This document shows, one piece after another, positions 1 through 5,879 of a DNA stretch of 8,231 bases. The stretch comes from an uncultured Eubacteriales bacterium (GTDB lineage Bacteria > Bacillota > Clostridia > Oscillospirales > Oscillospiraceae): the NCBI GenBank assembly GCA_902475455.1, contig CABRZO010000115.1:1-8231 (forward strand). The letters run 5' to 3'. Positions within the stretch are counted from its first letter, which is position 1. The number at the start of each line of letters is the position of its first letter. Position numbers and translations under genes: made by a program. The notes under the pieces are model-generated. The model did no database searches. It was given only the letters and a program-made list of their open reading frames with translations, and was not told where the DNA came from.

Positions 1-71
1 CGGCAGGCCTGGACGGCCTCCAGCCGCTCCAGCTTCCGGGTGAGCAGTTCCAAAGTTTCCTGTTCGGTCAT
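1..71 (-). CDS. SnoaL/NTF2-like protein, second tandem copy (5' end only)
   Basis: Only the first 23 codons lie in the window; the gene runs off the left edge. The start is supported by an AGGAGG-type site 7-8 bases upstream of the ATG, and that site abuts the TAA of the preceding gene. The visible residues (MTEQETLELLTRKLERLEAVQACR) match the N-terminus of the complete upstream gene, which reads TLEELKLGFARVEAAQACR. Both share the pattern L-E-x-L, then R-x-E-A-x-Q-A-C-R. The two are therefore probably tandem paralogues in one operon, 14 bases apart, transcribed from the promoter near 931-959. By homology the protein would be a SnoaL-like alpha+beta barrel protein, but the catalytic part is outside the window. 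Paralogy is inferred from this short stretch only. Confidence 0.65.
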   Translation of the reverse strand, partial: MTEQETLELLTRKLERLEAVQAC

Positions 72-85
72 CCCAAAGTCCTCCT

Positions 86-823
86 TTACTGATAGTCCGC
101 CCACAGGGCCGGCACGGCGTCCTCATAGTGCTCATAGGGCAGCGGGGGCTCCGGCTCGTCGGCGGGGTAGACGGTGTCGGCGCTCCAGGCCCAGTTGGGA
201 CGGGGCAGAGGCTTGTGGTTGTGGAAGGGGAAGTCCACCGGGTCCATGTCCGGGTGCTGGGTCCAGGGCACATAGAAGTCGGTCTTGTAGATGGGCCAAA
301 GCCGCATCTTCCAGAACTTCCAGACACCGTCGGCGTCCTTGATGAAGTCCACCTGATACTTGCTCCAGGCCCACTCGCAGGAGGACACCATGGGGGCGTC
401 CGGGGGGACGGGGTCACCCTTCTTCCAGCCGGGGATCTTGTCGAAATCGGGAATGAAGCAGCTCTCGTGACCGGGGCTGAGCCAGACGCCCTTGGCGGTC
501 TTGCCGTCGCCGGCCACCTCCAGCACCTCGGTGTCCATGCAGTGCATCATCATGCCGCCCTTGAGGATGGGGGAGTCCTGGATTTCGGGATCATTCCGGT
601 CGCCGTGATCCTGGAGATAGCACTTGCGGACCCCTTCGATGCCCTGATAGTAGCCCCAGGGCATTACCAGCAGGTCGTCATCCCGGTCGGCCCAGAGCAG
701 CACATAGTCCTTGTTCCGCATCGCGGTGTGGTAGTAACTGTACTTGCCCATCAGGTTGCGGCAGGCCTGGGCGGCCTCCACCCGGGCGAAGCCCAGCTTC
801 AGTTCTTCCAGTGTTTTTGCCAT
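86..823 (-). CDS. SnoaL-like (nuclear transport factor 2 family) protein
   Basis: A 245-residue protein with a SnoaL_4/NTF2-like fold pattern. There is an N-terminal helix (about 5-30, with VEAAQACRNLMGKYSYYHTA), then the acidic W-A-D-R-D-D-D segment at 44-50, then a G-x-E-x-V-R-K-C-Y helix at 61-70. Next come strands M-M-M-H-C-M-D-T-E-V (91-100) and WSKYQVDFIKDADGVWKFWKM (153-173), and a Pro/Trp/His-rich tail of about 60 residues. No signal peptide or membrane segment is seen, so it is cytosolic. In this fold family (scytalone dehydratase, bile acid dehydratase BaiE, polyketide cyclases) members are small dehydratases, isomerases or cyclases. H94 and the D/Y residues near 30-50 are candidate active-site positions by analogy only. 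At about 245 residues it is longer than a minimal single NTF2 domain. I prefer the ATG at 823: AGGAG lies 11 bases upstream of it but only 2 bases from the alternative ATG at 832, which would give 248 residues. It heads a minus-strand operon, divergent from the LysR gene. The exact reaction is unknown. Confidence 0.88.
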   Translation of the reverse strand: MAKTLEELKLGFARVEAAQACRNLMGKYSYYHTAMRNKDYVLLWADRDDDLLVMPWGYYQGIEGVRKCYLQDHGDRNDPEIQDSPILKGGMMMHCMDTEVLEVAGDGKTAKGVWLSPGHESCFIPDFDKIPGWKKGDPVPPDAPMVSSCEWAWSKYQVDFIKDADGVWKFWKMRLWPIYKTDFYVPWTQHPDMDPVDFPFHNHKPLPRPNWAWSADTVYPADEPEPPLPYEHYEDAVPALWADYQ

Positions 824-930
824 GGGTTTCATCGCTCCTTTGCTCGTGGAAATCGATCTGTAAAAAAAGTAAATGGAAATTCCAGGGATAAGCGGGGTGG
901 GAGAGGGAGAACCCGCCGCCGCTTTTTATA

Positions 931-997
931 ACTCTATCTCAGGAATTTGTGGATGTAAAGTAACAAAAAAGGGTACATCCACAACCGGACGTTACCT
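931..997 (-). promoter_or_regulatory. Promoter and operator of the SnoaL-like operon (regulon module copy C)
   Basis: Read on the minus strand, a 45-bp module (997 down to 953) contains GTAACG, GGTTGTG, TTTTGTT and CTTTACA. It aligns without gaps to modules upstream of the beta-helix gene and the permease gene. The -35 is TTTACA (959-954), the spacer is 17 bp, and the -10 is TAGAGT (936-931). The start would be near 925, leaving a leader of roughly 100 bases. GGTTGTG falls at about -62 to -56, where LysR-type activators commonly have their recognition site. AAC-N5-GTT gives a short dyad there, although it is not an exact T-N11-A box. Confidence 0.75.
947..984. repeat. Perfect 11-bp inverted repeat in the divergent intergenic region
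   Basis: TTGTGGATGTA (947-957) and TACATCCACAA (974-984) are exact reverse complements, separated by 16 bp. The distal arm covers the GTTGTG of the shared module and the proximal arm covers the -35 of the SnoaL-like promoter. It therefore looks like a two-site operator for the divergently encoded LysR protein. The other two module copies lack this full symmetry. Confidence 0.6.
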
Positions 998-1028
998 GCC
1001 CCCCCGGCGGCGGGAACTGGGGGCGCAC

Positions 1029-1057
1029 TTGAAGGATGGCGGAGGGTGTGATAAAAT
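1029..1057 (+). promoter_or_regulatory. Promoter of the LysR-type regulator gene
   Basis: TTGAAG (1029-1034) and TAAAAT (1052-1057) are separated by 17 bp. This puts the start near 1064, about 29 bases before the ATG. The promoter sits back to back with that of the SnoaL-like operon, and the shared operator module (953-997) lies just upstream of its -35. That layout is typical for LysR regulators that also control their own gene. The rest of the 833-1092 intergenic region shows no gene. Confidence 0.6.
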
Positions 1058-1092
1058 AAACTAACCTATGTAGACAGAGAGGCGGGGAGAAG

Positions 1093-1980
1093 ATGGTCAA
1101 TGAGACGACGGTGAAATCCTTCCTGACGCTGGTGAGAGTGGGCAGCTTTACCGAGGCGGCAAAGCAGCTGTTTTTGAGCCAGCAGGCGGTGAGCAAGCAG
1201 GTGGCCAAGCTGGAGCAGGACCTGAACTGCACACTGCTCAACCGGGAGCGGGGCAAGCTGGTGCTCACCGACGTAGGCAAGCTCTATTACAAGGCGTTTA
1301 CGGAGATGGACGAGATCTTGACCAGCGCCCGGGCCGAGGCCGGGCGGATGACCGCCAATCAGGATAATCTGCTGGCCATCGGCCAGCCGGAGCTGCTGGA
1401 TCTGCAGCAGGTGGGCCGCTCGCTGTTGCGGGATTTCCAGAGCAAGAATCCAGGGCTGCGGATGGTGTACAAAAGCGCCCCCTCCTGGATGGTGGTCAAG
1501 TGGCTGGAGAGCGGCGAGGTGGACGTGGCCTTTACCTTTGCCCCGGAGATTCAGAACCGGGAGGAGCTGGACTATGTGGTGGTGGAGCAGCTTCAGGAGA
1601 TGCTGGTGGTCTCCGCCGATCATCCCAAGGCCACGCCGGAGGCCAATTTCCTGGATTTCCGGGATGAAAACGTCTTTTACACCCCCAGCCCGGAGAACGA
1701 GGACAATCAGCTGAAGATCCGGCTGGAGGCCATGGGCTTCCCCACCGACAAGCTGGTGCCGGCGGAAAATCTGCTGTCCTCCTGCGCGGCGGTGGAGCAG
1801 ATGCAGGGAGTCAACTTTCTGCTGGAGCACTGCAATATGCTCAACAGCAAGACCTTCCGGGCCTACCCTGACTGCCATGTGGTCACCCTGGTGCTGGCTT
1901 ACCGCAAGGACAACCGGAAACGGGTGGTCCGCCATCTGGTGGACGAGGCCTCCAAGCGGCTCAAGCGGGCCGATGTGTAA
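1093..1980 (+). CDS. LysR-family transcriptional regulator
   Basis: A 295-residue protein of normal LysR length. The N-terminal winged helix-turn-helix is clear: residues 8-40 carry the family pattern F-L-x-L-V-x-V-G-S-F-T-E-A-A-x-x-L-x-x-S-Q-x-A-V-S-K-Q-V-x-x-L-E, followed by L-L-N-R and L-T-x-V-G at about 48-62. A linker helix (about 63-88) leads to a periplasmic-binding-protein-like effector domain (about 92-290). That domain includes the L-x-S-G-E-V-D-V-A-F segment and the C-terminal L-A-Y-R-K-D strand. The start has only a modest GGGGAG-type ribosome site 3-4 bases upstream. The gene is divergent from the SnoaL-like operon and is followed by the beta-helix gene and the permease gene. It is the only regulator in the window, so it is the best candidate to bind the 45-bp module at all three promoters. 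The inducer is probably the permease substrate or a derivative (inference). Confidence 0.95.
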   Translation: MVNETTVKSFLTLVRVGSFTEAAKQLFLSQQAVSKQVAKLEQDLNCTLLNRERGKLVLTDVGKLYYKAFTEMDEILTSARAEAGRMTANQDNLLAIGQPELLDLQQVGRSLLRDFQSKNPGLRMVYKSAPSWMVVKWLESGEVDVAFTFAPEIQNREELDYVVVEQLQEMLVVSADHPKATPEANFLDFRDENVFYTPSPENEDNQLKIRLEAMGFPTDKLVPAENLLSSCAAVEQMQGVNFLLEHCNMLNSKTFRAYPDCHVVTLVLAYRKDNRKRVVRHLVDEASKRLKRADV

Positions 1981-1995
1981 ATTTGATCTGTTTCT

Positions 1996-2036
1996 AAGCC
2001 GTCCGGCGGAACGTTTTTTCCGCCGGACGGCTTTGT
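1996..2036 (+). terminator. Intrinsic terminator after the LysR gene
   Basis: A 16-bp perfect hairpin begins 15 bases after the LysR stop codon. The arms AAGCCGTCCGGCGGAA (1996-2011) and TTCCGCCGGACGGCTT (2018-2033) enclose a 6-base loop. The T run after the stem is short (CTTTGT), but the stem is very stable. It separates the LysR transcript from the beta-helix promoter. Confidence 0.75.
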
Positions 2037-2059
2037 CATGTCAAAAATAGCACGCGGAA

Positions 2060-2158
2060 TTTGTAGAATATCACAACGGATTGGAACAAAATGTAACGGT
2101 TGGTTGTGGCCATGGGCGATTTCGTTGCTTTACAGTTTGCCTCCGGATAGCGTACTGT
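2060..2158 (+). promoter_or_regulatory. Promoter and operator of the beta-helix gene (regulon module copy A)
   Basis: The 45-bp module spans 2091-2135 with GTAACG, GGTTGTG, TTTCGTT and CTTTACA at the same relative positions as the other two copies. The -35 is TTTACA (2129-2134) and the most plausible -10 is TACTGT (2153-2158) after an 18-bp spacer; this -10 is weak, as expected for an activator-dependent promoter. A further upstream element, TTTGTAGAATATCACAAC (2060-2077), matches 15 of 18 bases of the element at 4114-4131. Its CACAAC is inverted relative to the GTTGTG of the module. Confidence 0.75.
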
Positions 2159-2166
2159 AACAGTAC
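2130..2166. repeat. Nested inverted repeats over the beta-helix promoter core
   Basis: GTACTGT-A-ACAGTAC (2152-2166) is a perfect 15-bp palindrome covering the -10 and probable start. Overlapping it, TTACAGT (2130-2136, within the -35) is inverted relative to ACTGTAA (2154-2160). The permease and SnoaL-like promoters lack this arrangement, so a second, gene-specific protein may bind here (inference). Confidence 0.5.
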
Positions 2167-2216
2167 AAAAAGGGGCCAAATGTCCCAATACAAGACTGAA
2201 TCAGGAGGAAACTCAA

Positions 2217-4040
2217 ATGCGAGAAATGATCGTGGACGGCCGGCAGCTGATCCGGGAGACCACCCGGCTCAACCGGCTGACGCTGAAGGAGGGGGCCTGT
2301 CTCACCGCCCCGGAGGGTAAGTTTGTCCAGCTCACCGTGGACGGGGTGGGCCGCCGGCAGCTTCCCGGCACCTACCAGGGGGACGTGGTACTGACGGTGG
2401 CGGAGTGCTACCACATGCCGCCCCACGGCCTGATGCTGATGATGGGCCGCAGCGAGGAGTTCCGGGATGCCGCCGTTATCACAGACAACCGGGTGATGGA
2501 GGAGCAGGGAGTACCCGCCCTGGTTCAGCGCGGCACCATTACCGACACCGAGGCCCGGGATGTGGTGATCTCCAGTGATGAGGAGGATTTCAACGGCATC
2601 CTGATTACCGGCGACAGCCACTATACCGTCACCGGGGCCCATATGGATCTGGAGGGCCACGGCTATAACGACTTCATGGGCTGCGGCGCCGCCGTCACTG
2701 CCATCGACAATGCCCATGTGACCCTCCGGGACAGCCAGATTACCATGTCCGGCGTCACCCGCTGCGCCGTCCATGTGGGGGGCGACAGTGTGGTCCGGGT
2801 GGAAAACTGCCGCATTGAAAACCTGAGCCCCGACGATCCGGAGTGGATGGGGGATTTCAGCTGGGGCATCGGCGTCACCGGCACCAACCGGCTGGTGCAG
2901 CTGTGCGACAACGGCACCGCCTACTACACCGGCTGCGATCTGAAAACCAACGGCTGGGGCGTGTTTTCCATTGACGGCTGTGACGACTCCGCCAACCTCT
3001 ACGTCAAGGACTGCCGGGTGGAGCTGTCGGGCCCCCGGGCCCAGGGCTACGGCGCCTTCTGCATCGGTGACCGGAATATCGTCCGCTTTGACCACAGCCG
3101 GGTCCATGTGGACGGCTACCCCCTGATGGTCCGGGGGATGATCGGCGCCGCCCGGGCGGAGATTGTCAACGGCTGTGAGATCACCGGCAACCGCTTCGGA
3201 GTGTTTGTGCTGGGAGATAAAAATACTCCGGTGACCATTGCCGACTCCAGCCTGGTCACGGGAAAGTCCACCCTCTGCGTCAAGGGTTCCGCCACCGACT
3301 TCCACATCCGCAACTCGGTGCTGAAGCCCGGCAACGGGGTGGTGCTTCAGCTGATGGACAACGACGAGGCGGGCATGGACGTGGACGCGGTGATGGTGCC
3401 GGTGGGCCGGGTGGACCAGTATGTGCCCGGCCGCAGCCTCACCGACTTTGACCCGGCCCTGGACGTGTCGGTGGAACTGGCGGACATGACCGTGGTGGGG
3501 GACTTCTTCAACTCCACCACCAATCTGCACATGGAGCGGGAGTGCGTCAAGGGGGGCATGAATACCCAGCCCACCTTCGGCGGCATGTTTGCGCCCCCGG
3601 CGGGGGCCGACAGCATTCTGGACGCCCCGCCCCAGGGCCAGGACCATCCCAACCCCCATGTGGACCACGACGCGGATCTGCGGGGGCCCAAGAACCTGCT
3701 GGTGGAGCTGAAGGACGCCCGGGTGGAGGGGGTCATCTCCTCTGCCAGCCAGACCTACCGGGAGGGGGTCACGCAGATTGACCAGTACAACCGGCAGGAG
3801 CTGAGCAATATCACCCAGGCCGCCGCCCCCACCGTCAACAACGGGGTGCTGGTGCGTCTGGACCGGTTCAGCACTTGGGTGGTCACCGGTACCAGCTGTC
3901 TGACCAGCCTGGATCTGGCTCCCAATGCCATTTTGAAGGGCTCCGGCGGCCGCAAACTGGTGATGACCGTGGACGGAGTGGAGACCCCGGTGGCCCCTGG
4001 CCATTACCAGGGAACCATCGTGCTCACCCTGGCCGACTGA
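2217..4040 (+). CDS. Cytosolic right-handed beta-helix repeat protein, function unknown
   Basis: A 607-residue protein with no signal peptide or membrane segment. The start has AGGAGG (2203-2208) 8 bases upstream. Residues about 105-380 show repeating rungs of short beta-strands with Asp/Asn/Gly turns (for example AHVTLRDSQITMSG, SVVRVENCRIENLS, NLYVKDCRVELSG, AEIVNGCEITGN, PVTIADSSLVTG). This is the pattern of pectate-lyase-like parallel beta-helices. Further strands at 494-506 and 543-570 continue the fold. The two ends are homologous: residues 11-63 align without gaps to 555-607, with 21 of 53 identical, including T-V-D-G-V, P-G-x-Y-Q-G and V-L-T. A Pro/Gly/His-rich insert occupies about 441-490. 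It has the same operator module as the SnoaL-like and permease genes, so it belongs to the same pathway. Beta-helix proteins include lyases, hydrolases, epimerases and structural proteins; I cannot assign a reaction, and a structural or scaffold role is also possible. Confidence 0.88.
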   Translation: MREMIVDGRQLIRETTRLNRLTLKEGACLTAPEGKFVQLTVDGVGRRQLPGTYQGDVVLTVAECYHMPPHGLMLMMGRSEEFRDAAVITDNRVMEEQGVPALVQRGTITDTEARDVVISSDEEDFNGILITGDSHYTVTGAHMDLEGHGYNDFMGCGAAVTAIDNAHVTLRDSQITMSGVTRCAVHVGGDSVVRVENCRIENLSPDDPEWMGDFSWGIGVTGTNRLVQLCDNGTAYYTGCDLKTNGWGVFSIDGCDDSANLYVKDCRVELSGPRAQGYGAFCIGDRNIVRFDHSRVHVDGYPLMVRGMIGAARAEIVNGCEITGNRFGVFVLGDKNTPVTIADSSLVTGKSTLCVKGSATDFHIRNSVLKPGNGVVLQLMDNDEAGMDVDAVMVPVGRVDQYVPGRSLTDFDPALDVSVELADMTVVGDFFNSTTNLHMERECVKGGMNTQPTFGGMFAPPAGADSILDAPPQGQDHPNPHVDHDADLRGPKNLLVELKDARVEGVISSASQTYREGVTQIDQYNRQELSNITQAAAPTVNNGVLVRLDRFSTWVVTGTSCLTSLDLAPNAILKGSGGRKLVMTVDGVETPVAPGHYQGTIVLTLAD

Positions 4041-4050
4041 CGGCCTTTTC
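4031..4050 (+). terminator. Possible weak terminator overlapping the beta-helix stop codon
   Basis: GGCCG (4031-4035) and CGGCC (4041-4045) form a 5-bp GC stem whose loop contains the TGA stop codon, followed directly by TTTTCT. The stem is short, so termination may be partial and some read-through into the permease gene is possible. Confidence 0.35.
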
Positions 4051-4113
4051 TGGTGCAGGGGATACCCTGCGGCAAAAAATAAACGGGCCCTACTCCAAAA
4101 ATCGACATGGTTT

Positions 4114-4210
4114 TTTGTTGGATTTCACAACAGATTTTTGGGAATGTAACGTCCGGTTGTGAAGGCGGGACATTTCGTTTCTTTACAGTATTTTGCCGTT
4201 ATAGTATTAT
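4114..4210 (+). promoter_or_regulatory. Promoter and operator of the permease gene (regulon module copy B)
   Basis: The 45-bp module spans 4144-4188 and matches copy A at 34 of 45 positions. The -35 is TTTACA (4182-4187), the spacer is 17 bp, and the -10 is TATTAT (4205-4210, 5 of 6 consensus bases), the best -10 of the three. The upstream element TTTGTTGGATTTCACAAC (4114-4131) lies 12 bp before the module, against 13 bp in copy A. The start would be near 4217. Confidence 0.78.
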
Positions 4211-4358
4211 CATTTCTGTCAAAAGCGCAAAGTGTTGGAACCATTTTGCGTGTCCGCCGCTGTCTTGCCTGGGGGAGAAGAGATGGGGCGGAAGACGGTT
4301 TTGTCAAGGGAAACCAAACAAAACCAACAGAGTATAACAGAGAAAGAGGAGGTATTTT
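4211..4358 (+). other. About 140-base untranslated leader of the permease mRNA
   Basis: The stretch between the mapped -10 and the permease ATG has no convincing gene. It holds an 8-bp inverted repeat, GGTTTTGT (4297-4304) and ACAAAACC (4318-4325), with a 13-base loop. This ends about 20 bases before the AGGAGG site at 4347-4352. I recognise no riboswitch class here. The leader is much longer than the roughly 50 bases expected for the beta-helix gene. Confidence 0.4.
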
Positions 4359-5759
4359 ATGTCTTCAGCAGCAGCTTCCGCGGCAGCTTCTTCTGCCGCT
4401 GCTGTCTCCGGAGGAATTCCCTTCCTGAGCAGCGTGCCTGTCTCCGCTGCGCTCCTGATTGTGGGCATTGTGCTCTTCGTGGTCATGTGCTACAAGGGCA
4501 TCCACACTGCGGTTGCGGCGCTCATCGCATCCGCCATCGTGGCCCTGGGCAGCTCCAGCGGCTTTATCACCACCATTACCACCACCTGGTCCACCGGTCT
4601 GGGCGACTTCGCAGTCCAGAGCGGCCTGGCCTTTATTTCCGCCGGTATGTTCTCCTACCTGATGCGGGAGACCCGCTCCGGCGAGGCCATCGCGGAGAAG
4701 TTCATCGCCATCATCGGCGCTGACCACTCCCCCTACATCATCGCGGTGACCGCCGCCGTGCTCCAGCTGGCCGGTATCCAGAGCTACATCTTCATTGTGG
4801 CGGCCATGACCTTCTCCCTGATGAAGAAGGCCAACCTGCCCATCTACATTGGCTACGCCGCCTGCATCGCGGTGCCCCCCATCGTGACCTTCACCATGCC
4901 CGGCGTCACCGCCATGCCCAACGTGCTGCCCACCACCATTCTGGGCACCACCACCTGGGCGGCCCCCGGCCTGAGCCTGGTCACCTGCGCCGTGGGTATC
5001 GCTCTGATGATCATCTACATGCAGTACCTGATCAAGAAGGCCCGGAAGAACGGTGTGGGCTACACCACCGACGAGGCCGACGAGTACGGCGCCAACAAGC
5101 TCTTCGGCGACATCGAGATGCCCGCCTTCTGGAAGTCCGTGCTGCCCATCGTCCTGGTCATCGTCCTCACCGGCGTGTTCCAGCTGGGCATCGGCATGTC
5201 CGCCATGAACGCCCTGATCTTCGGCATGTGGATTACTTCCGGCGTCGTGGTTCTGCTGAACTGGAACACCGTGATCCATCAGATCAAGATCACCCGGGCT
5301 CTCAGCCAGGGCTGCACCGAGATGTTCCCCTTCATCGTCATGTCCGGCTGTGTCTACGGCTTCGGCATGGTGACCCAGGCCTCCGCCTGCTACCAGCCCC
5401 TGATTGACATGATCCTGAGCATCAACCTGAACCCCTACATCACCTGCTGGATCTCCGTCTGCCTGATCGCCGCCCTGTGCGCCGACGGCGTCAGCGGCAT
5501 GGTCATGTGGCTGTCCATCTTCGGGCCCCAGTACGGCGTGGGCAACACTGTGGGCGTCAACCCTGCGGCCATCCACCGTATCGCGGTGTCCGCCGCCACC
5601 ACCTTCGACTCCCTGCCCCACTCCCCGATGCTGGCCCAGGGCATGGCGGTCTTCAAGACCAACATGAAGGAGTCCTACAAGTACAGCTTCATCCTGACGG
5701 TCGTGTTCCCCGTGATCTTCAGCCTGGTGGCTGTGGTGGGCGCCATCATCTTCTATTGA
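4359..5759 (+). CDS. GntP-family permease (organic acid:H+ symporter type)
   Basis: A 466-residue integral membrane protein of normal GntP length with about 11-13 hydrophobic segments. The first is at about 28-46 and the last at about 443-464. A hydrophilic cytoplasmic loop at about 224-258 splits it into two halves. Family-type features include the S-G-E-A-I-A-E-K-F helix (107-115), the V-L-Q-L-A-G-I re-entrant-like segment (134-140), and the C-terminal signature H-R-I-A followed by F-D-S-L-P-H-S (406-409 and 416-422). Characterised GntP members import gluconate, related sugar acids or hydroxybutyrate; the substrate here is unknown. The start is fixed by AGGAGG 6 bases upstream. The first 19 residues are almost all Ala and Ser, which is unusual. 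Codons are strongly C-ending (ATC, TTC, ACC, GGC), more so than in neighbours, suggesting high expression. It has its own promoter carrying the regulon module, so it probably imports the substrate or inducer of this system. Confidence 0.88.
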   Translation: MSSAAASAAASSAAAVSGGIPFLSSVPVSAALLIVGIVLFVVMCYKGIHTAVAALIASAIVALGSSSGFITTITTTWSTGLGDFAVQSGLAFISAGMFSYLMRETRSGEAIAEKFIAIIGADHSPYIIAVTAAVLQLAGIQSYIFIVAAMTFSLMKKANLPIYIGYAACIAVPPIVTFTMPGVTAMPNVLPTTILGTTTWAAPGLSLVTCAVGIALMIIYMQYLIKKARKNGVGYTTDEADEYGANKLFGDIEMPAFWKSVLPIVLVIVLTGVFQLGIGMSAMNALIFGMWITSGVVVLLNWNTVIHQIKITRALSQGCTEMFPFIVMSGCVYGFGMVTQASACYQPLIDMILSINLNPYITCWISVCLIAALCADGVSGMVMWLSIFGPQYGVGNTVGVNPAAIHRIAVSAATTFDSLPHSPMLAQGMAVFKTNMKESYKYSFILTVVFPVIFSLVAVVGAIIFY

Positions 5760-5786
5760 TGGTCTGACCCCTCCCTGAAACAAACC

Positions 5787-5818
5787 CAGAAGCCGGGATG
5801 CGTGCATCCCGGCTTCTG
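5787..5818. terminator. Strong hairpin after the permease gene
   Basis: CAGAAGCCGGGATGC (5787-5801) and GCATCCCGGCTTCTG (5804-5818) are perfect 15-bp arms with only GT between them, starting 27 bases after the permease stop. There is no T run on either side, so this is not a canonical intrinsic terminator. It could protect the mRNA 3' end, or act with Rho. Confidence 0.5.
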
Positions 5819-5832
5819 TCCACATTCCGGGC

Positions 5833-5862
5833 TTGACAGCCCCCGGGAAAAGCCGCTATCCT
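5833..5862 (+). promoter_or_regulatory. Promoter of the foldase-hydrolase operon
   Basis: A perfect -35 TTGACA (5833-5838) is followed after 18 bp by TATCCT (5857-5862). The start would be near 5869, giving a leader of about 60 bases. The regulon module is absent, so this looks like a housekeeping sigma-A-type promoter independent of the LysR system. Confidence 0.6.
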
Positions 5863-5879
5863 ATGACAGGCTGCCCCTC

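Noticed and set aside
991..1064. Small open frame in the divergent intergenic region
   Set aside because: It overlaps the operator and the LysR promoter, has no ribosome site, and its composition does not look like protein.
2130..4004. Long open frame antisense to the beta-helix gene
   Set aside because: It is rich in His, Gly and Val from GC-biased codon positions of the sense gene, has no ribosome site, and covers the promoter. The sense frame has clear fold repeats.
4055..4070. GCAGGG-GATA-CCCTGC hairpin as terminator of the beta-helix gene
   Set aside because: On the plus strand it is followed by As rather than Ts, and there is no gene on the minus strand for it to end. It may be incidental or part of 3'-end structure.
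953..4188. The three 45-bp repeats as a mobile-element or CRISPR-like repeat family
   Set aside because: They occur once per promoter at a fixed distance from the -35, in the orientation of the downstream gene. That fits a transcription factor site.
4211..4358. Riboswitch in the permease leader
   Set aside because: Only one AT-rich 8-bp stem is visible and no known riboswitch core could be recognised. A covariance-model search would be needed to claim one.
4365..5825. Long open frame antisense to the permease gene
   Set aside because: The translation is Gly/His/Asp/Gln repeat-like, as expected from reading C-ending codons of a hydrophobic protein backwards. The sense frame is a recognisable permease.
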